Origin: Actinomadura syzygii
Lineage (GTDB): Bacteria; Actinomycetota; Actinomycetes; Streptosporangiales; Streptosporangiaceae
DNA length: 64,000 nucleotides
Direction: 5' to 3'
NCBI RefSeq assembly: GCF_008085905.1
Contig: NZ_VSFF01000003.1
Span: 1-64,000, forward strand
Below, piece after piece: positions 15,382 through 23,841 of the stretch. Under the pieces are notes generated by a model. The model was not told the origin of the DNA and searched no databases. It saw only the letters and a list, made by a program, of their open reading frames with translations. The first letter of the stretch is position 1; each line of letters starts with the position of its first letter. The position numbers were made by a program, and so were the translations under genes.

Positions 15382-16737
15382 TCAGAGCTCGAACGATTCG
15401 GTGCGGACGTGGCGGCGCCGGACGCCCGCCTGCCGCAGGGCGCGCAGCGCCGCCGCCGTCATGCCGGGCGGCCCGCACAGGTAGACGTCCCGGTGCCGCA
15501 GGTCGGGGACGACCGCGCGCAGCGCCCGGCCGGTCAGCGGCAGGGAGTACCCGGACGGCTCGTCCACGTAGTAGAGGGCGCGGGCGCCGCGGACGCGGGC
15601 GATGGCGTCCAGTTCGTCGCGCAGCGCCAGGTCTTCCGGGCGGCGAGCGAGGTAGACGAGGGTCACGTCGCCGGGCAGGGTCTCGAACAGTGTCCGCAGC
15701 GGGGTGATGCCGACGCCTCCGGCGATCAGCAGGGCCCGGTCGTGGTGCGGCCGTGCCCCGGTGAACCCGCCGTAGGGCCCCTCCGCCCACACCCGGGTCC
15801 CGGGACGCAGCCGGGCCAGGGCCGCGCTGTGGCCCCCGGCGGCCTTCACGGTGATCCGGAGCCGGTGCCCGCGGGGCGGTTCGGACAGCGAGTAGGGGTT
15901 GGCCGTCCACCACAGGCCGGGCGCGAGGAACCGCCAGCGGAAGAACTGCCCGGGCTCGGCGGTGAGCCCGGCCAGGCCCCGCCCGGCCATGTAGACCGAG
16001 ACGACGCCGGGCGCGACGGGCTCGACGGCCGTCACCCGCAGGTCGTGCCGGAGGCCGCGCACGACCGGTGTCACGAACCGGAACCACACCAGGACGACGG
16101 CGACGCCGATGTACAGGGCGTACCAGGCCGCCCTCGCCCAGGCGTCCCCGGCGAACTGGGCGCCGTTGGCGAGCTGGTGCGAGAACGCCAGGAAGATCGC
16201 CAGATAGGTCGCGAAATGCAGGTAGTGCCATGTCTCGTAGCGGAGCCGCCGCCGCGCCGCCCGGGCCGAGGTGATCCCGACGCCGAGCAGCAGGACGAAC
16301 CCGAGCGTGCCCTTGAGCATCTCCGGATAGTCGAGGACGACGGTCGTGGTCTCGCTGACGACGTTCGTCCGGGCGGTCACGGCGTAGCCCCAGATGATCA
16401 GCAGGACGTGCGCCGCGGCGAGGCCCAGGGTGTACCGCCCGCCCGCCGCGTGCCAGCGGGCCAGCCGGTCGGTGCCGACGCCCCGCTCCAGCGCGGGGAT
16501 CCGCGCCATCAGCGCCAGCAGGACGGCGCACCCGTAGCCCGCGAGCAGCCCGGTGACGCGGCCGGCCTCGGTCAGCCAGCCGTCCAGGCCCGCGATCGGG
16601 CCGGTGCTGCGCCACCACAGCGCGAGCACCAGGGCCGCGCCGATGTAGATCAGTACCTGCGGCCACCCGGACGGCACGCGCGCCGACCGCCGTGCGGGCG
16701 GAGCGGGCCGCATGACGTCGTACCTGGTAGTGGTCAT
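15382..16737 (-). CDS. Ferric-reductase-like transmembrane flavocytochrome
   Basis: The 451-residue protein has six N-terminal helices (~25-215) of the ferric reductase-like domain, including WHAAGGRYTLGLAAAHVLLI and ETWHYLHFATYLAIFLAFSHQ with the paired haem-ligand histidines. A cytoplasmic FAD-binding barrel follows (WWTANPYSLSEPP), then an NAD(P)-binding domain (LLIAGGVGITPLR, VYLCGPPGM). It should pass electrons from NAD(P)H through FAD and haem b to the outer face. Downstream genes encode an FMN-binding domain protein and ApbE, a combination known as extracellular flavin-linked electron transfer modules. ATG 16737 has AGGGTGG upstream; a GTG three codons earlier is possible. Confidence 0.87.
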   Translation of the reverse strand: MTTTRYDVMRPAPPARRSARVPSGWPQVLIYIGAALVLALWWRSTGPIAGLDGWLTEAGRVTGLLAGYGCAVLLALMARIPALERGVGTDRLARWHAAGGRYTLGLAAAHVLLIIWGYAVTARTNVVSETTTVVLDYPEMLKGTLGFVLLLGVGITSARAARRRLRYETWHYLHFATYLAIFLAFSHQLANGAQFAGDAWARAAWYALYIGVAVVLVWFRFVTPVVRGLRHDLRVTAVEPVAPGVVSVYMAGRGLAGLTAEPGQFFRWRFLAPGLWWTANPYSLSEPPRGHRLRITVKAAGGHSAALARLRPGTRVWAEGPYGGFTGARPHHDRALLIAGGVGITPLRTLFETLPGDVTLVYLARRPEDLALRDELDAIARVRGARALYYVDEPSGYSLPLTGRALRAVVPDLRHRDVYLCGPPGMTAAALRALRQAGVRRRHVRTESFEL

Positions 16738-16851
16738 GGCGGCCACCCTGCCAACGCGATTTCTGCGTTTCCTCTGACATCATGGAGAACGGGCGCCCTC
16801 AGAGCCTTCTCAGAGGAAACACACAGGTGAGAGAGGGATGCTGGCGGCACC

Positions 16852-17595
16852 ATGACCAATCCTGATTCCGAGGAGGCCACCGGCCTCCGGAGGGCCGACG
16901 GCACGCCTGTGCGGGTGCTCGTCGTGGACGACGAGCCCGACTTGGCGGAGGTGCTGTCCCGCGCGCTGGCGCTGGAGGGCTGGACGGTCCGCACCGCCGC
17001 GGACGGCGCCGAGGCGCTCGCCGTCGCGGCCGACTTCCGCCCGGACGCCGTCGTCTTGGACGTGATGCTCCCCGACATCGACGGCTTGGGCGTTCTGCAT
17101 CGTCTGCGGGCGGGCGCGCCGGACGTGTGCGTCCTGTTCCTCACCGCCCGTGACGCGGTCGAGGACCGTGTCGCCGGGCTGACGGCGGGCGGGGACGACT
17201 ACGTCACCAAGCCGTTCAGTCTGGAGGAGGTGCTGGCCAGGCTGCGGGGGCTGCTGCGCCGCGCGGGCATGACCCGCCGGGCCGACGCCGCGCGCCTCAT
17301 CACGGTCGGCGCGCTCTCCATGGACGAGGACGCGCGGGAGGTGACCCGCGACGGGCAGCTCGTTGATCTGACTCCGACCGAGTTCGAGTTGCTGCGGTTC
17401 CTGATGCGCAACCCGCGGCGCGTGCTGAGCAAGGCGCAGATTCTGGATCGGGTCTGGAACTACGACTTCGGCGGCCAGGCCCACGTGGTGGAGCTGTACA
17501 TCAGCTACCTGCGCAAGAAGATCGACGCGGGCCGCCCACCCATGATCCACACCGTCCGTGGTGTCGGGTACGTCCTGAAGGCGGAGACTCGGTGA
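16852..17595 (+). CDS. OmpR-family response regulator
   Basis: The 247-residue protein has an N-terminal receiver domain (~18-135), with the acidic pair in VVDDEPD, the phospho-acceptor in AVVLDVMLP and the lysine in YVTKPFSLEE. A C-terminal winged helix follows (~150-245; LTPTEFELLRFLMRNPRRVLSKAQILDRVW). It diverges from the ferric-reductase/FMN/ApbE operon and is translationally coupled to the following histidine kinase by a GTGA overlap. Control of the divergent redox operon is a reasonable guess; the signal is unknown. Confidence 0.93.
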   Translation: MTNPDSEEATGLRRADGTPVRVLVVDDEPDLAEVLSRALALEGWTVRTAADGAEALAVAADFRPDAVVLDVMLPDIDGLGVLHRLRAGAPDVCVLFLTARDAVEDRVAGLTAGGDDYVTKPFSLEEVLARLRGLLRRAGMTRRADAARLITVGALSMDEDAREVTRDGQLVDLTPTEFELLRFLMRNPRRVLSKAQILDRVWNYDFGGQAHVVELYISYLRKKIDAGRPPMIHTVRGVGYVLKAETR

Positions 17596-19055
17596 AGGGT
17601 CCGCGGTCGCTGTGGGCGCGGCTCACCGCCGGGCTCGTCCTGCTGCTGGCGTTGAGCTGCCTCGCGGTCGGGATCGCGACGACGACGGCGCTGGGCCGGT
17701 TCCTGGTCGGACGGCTGGACGACCAGCTCACCGCGTCCGGTGGCCGGTTCCCGGCGAGCCTGGAGCACGAACGGCGCAAGGACAACGACAACGGTCCCGA
17801 CACCCGCGGGCAGGCGTCGGGGACGTTCGGCGCGCGGCTGTTCGGGCGGACGGTGACGGCGGCGGCGGTGATCCGGGGCGACTCCGACCGGGTGGTACCC
17901 CTCACGGTCGCAGACCGCCGTGCCCTGGCCGATTTGCCCGCCGACGGCCGGGGACGATCTATTTCCCTGTCCGCCTTGGACGACTACCGGGTGGTGGCGG
18001 TGCCGGGCGATGACGGCGACGTGCTGGTCACGGGCCTGCCGTTGCGGCCCGCCGAGGACACGCTGCACCGCGTTGTGCTGGTCGAGGTCGTGGTGTTCGC
18101 GGCCGTGCTGGTGGCTGCGGGGGTCGCCGCGGCGGTGATGGTCAGGTTGACGTTGCGCCCGCTGCGGCGGGTCGCGGCGACCGCGTCCCGGATCACCGAG
18201 CGCCCGCTGGCCAGCGGGCAGGTGGCGATGCCCGAACGGGTCCCCGACACCGACCCGCGCACCGAGGTCGGACGGGTCGGCGCCGCCCTGAACCGGATGC
18301 TCGGCCACGTGGAGAACGCCCTGGCCCGGCGGCAGGCCAGCGAGGAACGGCTGCGCCGCTTCGCCGCCGACGCCAGCCACGAACTGCGCACACCGGTCGC
18401 CGCGATCCGCGGCCACGCCGAACTGGCCCTGCGCACCGCCGAACCCGTCCCACCCGACGTGACGCGGGCGCTCGGGCGCATCGAGGCCGAATCGGTCCGG
18501 ATGGCCGAACTCGTCGACGACCTGATGCTCCTCGCCCGCCTCGACGCCGGCCGCCCCCTGGACACCCGCCCGGTCGACCTGACCCGGATCGTCCTGGACG
18601 CCACCGCCGACGCCACCGCCGACGCCCGCGCCGCCGGTCCCGAACACCGCTGGGAACTGGTCCTGCCCGAACAACCGGTCATCGTCACCGGCGACGCCCG
18701 CAGCCTCCACCAAGTGGTCGCCAACCTGCTCGCCAACGCCCGCGCCCACACACCCCCCGGAACCCACGTCACCGCCAGACTCACCCTCACCAGGAACAAC
18801 GTCGTCCTCGACGTCGAAGACGACGGCCCAGGCGTCCCCGAAGAACTACGCGACGAGGTCTTCCACCGCTTCGTCCGCGCCGACCAAGGCCGCTCACGCA
18901 CATCAGGCAGCACCGGCCTCGGCCTCGCCATCGTCCAAGCAGTCGCCACCGCCCACAACGGCCACGCCGAACTCGCCGACGCGGAACACACGGTCTTCCG
19001 CGTCGTCCTTCCGCGAGCACACGCCGGAGCAGGTGCCGAACGGCCGGATCCGTAA
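17592..19055 (+). CDS. Sensor histidine kinase
   Basis: A 487-residue membrane kinase. A first helix (~10-32), an extracellular domain of about 125 residues, a second helix (~160-182) and a HAMP linker precede HisKA (ADASHELRTPVAAIRGHAELAL, phospho-acceptor His) and an HATPase domain with NLLANARAHTP, DVEDDGPGVP and GLGLAIVQAV. The periplasmic sensor has no recognisable named domain. A short internal repeat (DATADATADARA) lies between HisKA and HATPase. GTG is the start, overlapping the regulator's stop codon. The pair is a typical OmpR/EnvZ-type system. Confidence 0.93.
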   Translation: MKGPRSLWARLTAGLVLLLALSCLAVGIATTTALGRFLVGRLDDQLTASGGRFPASLEHERRKDNDNGPDTRGQASGTFGARLFGRTVTAAAVIRGDSDRVVPLTVADRRALADLPADGRGRSISLSALDDYRVVAVPGDDGDVLVTGLPLRPAEDTLHRVVLVEVVVFAAVLVAAGVAAAVMVRLTLRPLRRVAATASRITERPLASGQVAMPERVPDTDPRTEVGRVGAALNRMLGHVENALARRQASEERLRRFAADASHELRTPVAAIRGHAELALRTAEPVPPDVTRALGRIEAESVRMAELVDDLMLLARLDAGRPLDTRPVDLTRIVLDATADATADARAAGPEHRWELVLPEQPVIVTGDARSLHQVVANLLANARAHTPPGTHVTARLTLTRNNVVLDVEDDGPGVPEELRDEVFHRFVRADQGRSRTSGSTGLGLAIVQAVATAHNGHAELADAEHTVFRVVLPRAHAGAGAERPDP

Positions 19056-19122
19056 GGACCATTGGCCGCGGCCACGCGGTGATCTCGTGCGTAGCGTCGA
19101 GAGCGAGGACGCGGGAGGCGCG

Positions 19123-19603
19123 ATGGGCAGGGTGGCGATACGGACCGAGGGCCTGACGAAGCGATACGGGTCCGTCCTGGCGGTGAACTCGCTCGCTCTC
19201 GAGGTCGGCCGGGGGAGATCTTCGGCTTTCTAGGCCCGAACGGCGCGCGGCCCGCGCCGAGGAGGCCGCCGGACGCCTCGACCACGTCCTCACCCGGCCT
19301 GTCACGCGCCGCCGCTGGCTCGCTGGACATGTCCTACTGACCCTGGCGTCCGCGCTGCTGCTCGCGTCGGCCGCCGCGGTCGCGATGTGGGCCGGCGCCG
19401 CCGCCACGAACGCCGGCGTCGACCTCGCCGACACGCTCACGGCCACCCTCGCCCCGCTCCCGGTCGCCGCCCTGGCCACGGGTCTCGCGGTGCTGCTGTT
19501 CGGCGCGCGGCCACGGCTGACCGTGCCCGGTTCGGCGTCGGCGGCGGTCGCCGCCTACCTGATCGAGACGATCGGGCCCGCGTCGAGGGTGGTGAAGGAG
19601 TAG
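19123..19603 (+). pseudogene. Collapsed ABC-2 exporter: ATPase start joined to permease end
   Basis: An ATG with GGGAGG upstream opens a typical ABC ATPase N-terminus (MGRVAIRTEGLTKRYGS, then LAVNSLALEV). A frameshift near 19211 precedes the Walker A region, whose start GEIFGFLGPNGA is readable in a second frame at 19215-19247. Immediately after, a third frame reads AARAEEAAGRLDHVLTRPV, then RRRWLAGHVLLT, and continues to a stop at 19603. That is the C-terminal third of an ABC-2 permease. A deletion has thus removed most of the ATPase and the front of the permease. The 3' end runs under the convergent deacetylase gene. Confidence 0.8.
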
Positions 19604-21156
19604 CCGGCGTCGCGCAGGCCCTTGATGATCGAGGGGAGGGCGTCGGCGTCCAGGGTGGTGCGGTCGTCGGGGTTGGCGCCGACGTGCATGAGGACGATCA
19701 TGCCGGGGCGGGCGGCGGCGAGCACGCGGGCGGTGACCTTGGCCGCGGTCTGGCCGCCGGAGGTGCCCTGCCAGCCGAGGGAGTCGACCGTCCAGCCGAC
19801 CGGGACGTAACCCAGGCCGTTCAGCAGGGTCACGTCGGAGGCGGTGTAGGCGCCGTAGGGGAAGCGGAACAGCGCGCGCGGCTCGGCGCCGCCCGTGTTG
19901 AAGATCGCGGTGCGCGCGGCGGTGACCTGGGTCCGGGCGGCCGCGTCGGTGATCTTGGTGAAGTCGGGGTGGGTGTCGCTGTGGTTGCCGATCCGGAAGC
20001 CCGACCCGGCCAGCAGGTCGGTGTAGGCGGGGAACCCGCGGGTGAAGTCGCCGACTAGGAAGAAGGTGGCGGGCACATTCTCCCGCTGGAGGGCGGCGCG
20101 TATCGAGGCGACGCCGGAGGCGTCCCAGGCGGCGTCGAAGGTCAGCGCGGCGACCTTGGCGGTGGTGGGGATCCGCGTGACGTTCTTGCCGCGCAGCGCG
20201 GACGGCACCCCGGGCGGCGGGCCGGGCGCCCAGGCGAGCTGGTCGGTCGTCCAGGTGGTGCCCGTGATGGCGCGGGTCCAGAACGCGCCGTCGCGGCCGC
20301 GTCCGATGGAGACGGCCTTGCCCCCGGCGAAGGACGCGCCGGGCCCGTCGACGTACAGGCCGCCCATGATCTGCCAGTCGCCCCAGGCGCCGCTGAACGC
20401 GCGGACGCGCAGCCGGTGGGTGTCGGCGTTGCGGACGAACACCCAGGTGCGGCCGGTGGCGGGGTCGGCGGCGATGCCCGGGACGCTGTAGGTGCTCTCG
20501 CCCAGGGACGTCCAGTCCGACCACGTGGAGCCGGTCCGGGTGCGGGTCCAGACGGCGTGGTCGCGGCCCGTGACCACGACGCGGACGGCGCCGGTCCCGG
20601 TGAGGGCCGCGGCGGGTGCGGTGTCGGCGGTCATCTCCAGGTCGGTCCAGCCGCTCCAACCCGATCCGGGGGTGTAGGTCTTGGCCTTGAGCCGGTCGGC
20701 GGCGTCGCGGACGAACACCTCGACGCGTCCGTCGGGGTGTCCGACGGCGGCGGGCGCGGCGCTGACGACAAGGTCGTCGACCTTGGTCCAGGGCTGCCAG
20801 GCGCCGTTGAGGCGGATCCGTTCCCACAGGCGTCCGTCCGTGCCGCGGCCGTAGACGTGCGGGTTCCCGGCGGCGAACGTGACGGCGGGGCCGCCGACGA
20901 GGTGACCGCCCAGGTCGAGGGGCGCCGACCAGGCGCCGTCGGCGAACCGGCGGTACAGCACGTTGGTGGTCGAGGCCCGGTAGGCCACGTCGTAGCCGTT
21001 GCCGTTGGGCCATCCGGCCACGCCGGGCGTGTAGGTGGGGACGTCCGCGGCCGCCGCGCGGGTCACGGAAACGGGGAGGCGTGCCGCCGGGGCGGGCGTT
21101 GTCACCATGATCGCAGGGAGGAGCACCGCCGCTGAGAGCACTGTGATGCGTCGCAT
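19555..21156 (-). CDS. Secreted polysaccharide deacetylase with N-terminal beta-propeller-like repeats
   Basis: The 533-residue protein starts with a signal peptide (MRRITVLSAAVLLPAIMVTTPAPAA). Residues ~40-310 hold repeated blades of about 45 residues with W-x-W-type ends (GAWQPWTKV, SGWSGWTDL, STWSDWTSL, GAWGDWQIM), like PLL/sialidase-type propellers that bind sugar. Residues ~330-533 form a NodB domain: TFDAAWD (the usual second Asp is Ala), IGNHSDTHPD with the metal histidines, FRFPYGAYT, and LMHVG. Loss of the second aspartate in motif 1 may alter metal use but occurs in some active members. A two-mismatch DosR-like box lies 60 bp upstream. Target is probably cell-wall or capsule polymer. 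Confidence 0.85.
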   Translation of the reverse strand: MRRITVLSAAVLLPAIMVTTPAPAARLPVSVTRAAAADVPTYTPGVAGWPNGNGYDVAYRASTTNVLYRRFADGAWSAPLDLGGHLVGGPAVTFAAGNPHVYGRGTDGRLWERIRLNGAWQPWTKVDDLVVSAAPAAVGHPDGRVEVFVRDAADRLKAKTYTPGSGWSGWTDLEMTADTAPAAALTGTGAVRVVVTGRDHAVWTRTRTGSTWSDWTSLGESTYSVPGIAADPATGRTWVFVRNADTHRLRVRAFSGAWGDWQIMGGLYVDGPGASFAGGKAVSIGRGRDGAFWTRAITGTTWTTDQLAWAPGPPPGVPSALRGKNVTRIPTTAKVAALTFDAAWDASGVASIRAALQRENVPATFFLVGDFTRGFPAYTDLLAGSGFRIGNHSDTHPDFTKITDAAARTQVTAARTAIFNTGGAEPRALFRFPYGAYTASDVTLLNGLGYVPVGWTVDSLGWQGTSGGQTAAKVTARVLAAARPGMIVLMHVGANPDDRTTLDADALPSIIKGLRDAGYSFTTLDAGPIVSIR

Positions 21157-21215
21157 CGTCGTTCACCGTCCTTGGTGGGGGTTTCAGCGTCTGCCGCCAG
21201 CGTCGGCCGGGGCAG

Positions 21216-21229
21216 CGGACGAAGGTCCT
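21216..21229. promoter_or_regulatory. DosR-like palindrome, 8/10 arm match
   Basis: CGGAC-GAAG-GTCCT, 60 bp upstream of the deacetylase start. Confidence 0.5.
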
Positions 21230-21273
21230 GCGCCGTGCGCCGAAGGGCTCGATCTCCCCGCGTGGCCGGACGG

Positions 21274-23589
21274 TCAGCGCGCGGCGGGGTCGTGGACGTC
21301 GGCGAGGACGAAGTAGCTCTCCTCTTCCTGAGCGAAGTGCAGGCGGAGGACGGCATGCAGCTCCTGGACGGTCCGGCGCAGGTCGTCCGCGGTCTCCGGG
21401 GACGCGGGGTCCGCTTCCTGTTCGGTGAGGAGCGCGCCGACGCGCCGTGTCAGCTCGGCGATCTCGGTGTGCCCGCGGCTCATCGGGCCGGTAGGGTCGA
21501 CGCCGCCCAGGGCCCGCGCGACCGCGGGGTAGAGCAGCCGTTCGTCGGTGCGTTCATGAGCGGTCAGGTCGGCCAGGAAGTCCGTGAGAGAGTCGGCCGC
21601 CGCGTCGCGTTCCCGGCCGGGGGAGCCGGTGACCGCGCCCGCCAGGGCGGGCAGCCGCTCGATCCGCGGCCACAGCGCCCGGTGCTCCTGGTCCAGCCGC
21701 CGGACCAGCTCGGCCTCGTCGCCGCGGAGGCGCGGCGTCCGGTCGCGTCCGGGGCCGAGCACGCGCAGCGCGGACAGGATCGCGGCGACGTCGATGCCCT
21801 CCTGGAGCAGCGCGCCCACGGCGGGGGCCAGCAGCCCGAACGCCGCCGCGACCATCGCGGCCACGGACAGGCCCATGCCCGCGAGGACGCTCTGCCGGGC
21901 GACCGACCGGGTGCGCCGGGCGATCGCCAGGGTCTCGGCCAGCCGCTCCAGCCGGTCCACGGTGATCACCACGTCGGCCGCCTCCGACGAGGCGGTCGCG
22001 CCGCGGGCGCCGAGCGCGACGCCGACCCCGGCCGCCGCGAGCGCGGGTGCGTCGTTGACGCCGTCGCCGACCATCACGGTCGCCGCCCGGGCGCTCTCCG
22101 CGCGGGCGATCTCGACCTTGCCGGCGGGCGTCAGGCCGGGATGGACGGCGTCCGCGCCGACCAGCTCGGCGATCGGTCCGGCGACCTCCGCGCGGTCGCC
22201 GGTCAGCATGACGGTCCGGACGATGCCCGCACGGTGGAGCAGCCGGAACGTCCGGGGGGCGTCCGGGCGGACGCGGTCGCGGAGCAGGAGCACGGCCGCG
22301 ACCCGCCCGTCCACGCCGACGAACACGGTGATCTCGCCGCGCGCCGCGGCCCGGCGCCGGACCCGGTCCAGCCAGGCGGTGTCGGCGTGCCCGGCCCAGC
22401 TCGCCTTGCCGACGCCGACCCGGTGGCCGTTCACGGTGCCGCGCACGCCCTGGCCGGGGATCTCGGTGACGTCGGACGGCTCGGTGAGCCGCAGCTCGCG
22501 CTCGGCGGCGCCGCGCACGATGGCCGAGGCCAGCACGTGCGGGGACACCTGGTCCAGCGAGGCCGCGAGTGTCAGCGGGTCGCCCGGCGGCGCGGGCTCG
22601 GCGGGGACGACCGCGGCGAGCGCGGGACGTCCGGTGGTGACGGTGCCGGTCTTGTCGAACAGCAGCACCCGGGCTCCGGCGAGCCGCTCCAGCGCGCCGC
22701 CGCCCTTCACCACGACACCGCGCCGCGCGCAGCGCGACAGGCCGGAGACGAACGCGATCGGCGCCGCGATGATCAGCGGGCACGGGGTGGCGACGACGAG
22801 CACCGCGACCGCCCGCACCGGGTCCCCGGCCGCGAGCCACGCCGCTCCGGCCAGCAGCAGCGTGAGCGGCAGGAAGAACGCCGAGTACCGGTCGGCCAGC
22901 CGCACGAACGGCGAGTTCTCGGCGGCGGCCTCCTCCGCCAGCCGGACTATCCCCGCATAGGTGCTGGACCGGGCGTCGTTGGTCGCGCGCAGTCCGAACG
23001 GCCCGCCGGAGTTGACCGTCCCGGCCCGGACCGGCTCCCCGGCGGGGCGCTCCACCGGCAGGGGCTCCCCGGTCAGCGTGGACTCGTCCAGGACGGCGGA
23101 CCCGTGCTCGACCTGCCCGTCCACCGGCACGGTCTCACCGGAGCGGACCAGCAGCCGGTCGCCCGGCCGCACCTCGGCGACGTCGACGGTGTCCAGGCCG
23201 TCCGCGGTCCGGCGGTGCGCGACCCGGGGCGCGAGCGACAGCAGCGCGCCGAGGTCGCGGCGGGCGCGGCGTCCCGCCCGTTCCTCCAGCAGCCGGCCGC
23301 CGGTGAGCATCACGGCGATCACGGCGCCCGCGAACGCCTCGCCGACCGCGAGCGTCCCGGCCAGCGCGAGCATCGCGATCACGTCGCTGCCGAACCTGCG
23401 GTGCCGCAGGCCGTCCACGACCCACCACGCCGACGGGCCGAGGGCGAGCACCGTCACCAGCAGCCAGACGGCGTCGCCGATGTCCGGGCCCACCGTCCAG
23501 CGGGCGACCGCGCCCGCCGCGAGACCCGCGGCGGTCACCGCGAACAGCATGTCGTGGCCGTGCCGGATGAGCGCGTTCCGGGTGTTCAT
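21274..23589 (-). CDS. P1B-type metal-transporting ATPase fused to a C-terminal hemerythrin-like domain
   Basis: In this 771-residue protein, residues ~1-620 form a P1B pump: LTGEP in the actuator domain, the CPx motif VATPCPLIIAAPIAF in the metal-path helix, FDKTGTVTTG with the phosphorylated Asp, and MVGDGVNDAPAL. No N-terminal CxxC metal domain is present. Residues ~630-771 match a hemerythrin HHE domain, with iron-ligand candidates DQEHRALW, AHERTDERLLYP, SRGHTEIAEL and HFAQEEESYF. TPC-type P1B pumps with C-terminal hemerythrin domains are assigned to subgroup P1B-5 (Fe/Ni/Co-related). A di-iron oxygen or NO sensor on an export pump fits this island. The start has GAGGTGG upstream. Confidence 0.87.
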   Translation of the reverse strand: MNTRNALIRHGHDMLFAVTAAGLAAGAVARWTVGPDIGDAVWLLVTVLALGPSAWWVVDGLRHRRFGSDVIAMLALAGTLAVGEAFAGAVIAVMLTGGRLLEERAGRRARRDLGALLSLAPRVAHRRTADGLDTVDVAEVRPGDRLLVRSGETVPVDGQVEHGSAVLDESTLTGEPLPVERPAGEPVRAGTVNSGGPFGLRATNDARSSTYAGIVRLAEEAAAENSPFVRLADRYSAFFLPLTLLLAGAAWLAAGDPVRAVAVLVVATPCPLIIAAPIAFVSGLSRCARRGVVVKGGGALERLAGARVLLFDKTGTVTTGRPALAAVVPAEPAPPGDPLTLAASLDQVSPHVLASAIVRGAAERELRLTEPSDVTEIPGQGVRGTVNGHRVGVGKASWAGHADTAWLDRVRRRAAARGEITVFVGVDGRVAAVLLLRDRVRPDAPRTFRLLHRAGIVRTVMLTGDRAEVAGPIAELVGADAVHPGLTPAGKVEIARAESARAATVMVGDGVNDAPALAAAGVGVALGARGATASSEAADVVITVDRLERLAETLAIARRTRSVARQSVLAGMGLSVAAMVAAAFGLLAPAVGALLQEGIDVAAILSALRVLGPGRDRTPRLRGDEAELVRRLDQEHRALWPRIERLPALAGAVTGSPGRERDAAADSLTDFLADLTAHERTDERLLYPAVARALGGVDPTGPMSRGHTEIAELTRRVGALLTEQEADPASPETADDLRRTVQELHAVLRLHFAQEEESYFVLADVHDPAAR

Positions 23590-23717
23590 CTCCACCTCGC
23601 CGGTTCCGGATTCCCCTTCCACCCTTCCCCCTCCCGACCTGGTCACCCAGGGGCGGAAGGGCAGCGGAGGACTGCCGATCGGCTCGTTGGACGCAGGGGC
23701 GAAAGGGCCCTTCGGAG

Positions 23718-23731
23718 ATGACTTTCGTCCC
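23718..23731. promoter_or_regulatory. DosR-like palindrome, 8/10 arm match, in a divergent promoter region
   Basis: ATGAC-TTTC-GTCCC lies between the divergent metal ATPase (129 bp) and Usp gene (111 bp). A weaker GGGGC-GAAA-GGGCC site sits 22 bp away at 23696-23709. The 252-bp gap shows no gene. Confidence 0.45.
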
Positions 23732-23841
23732 TTGGCCCGTGCCGGCGTGCGATGGAGCGTGGAGGCCGGTGGCCGTGCGCGTCGACGTGGCTTGGAGCGT
23801 CCGGCCCTACCGGGACGAAGCCAGCAACGGAGGAGGACATG

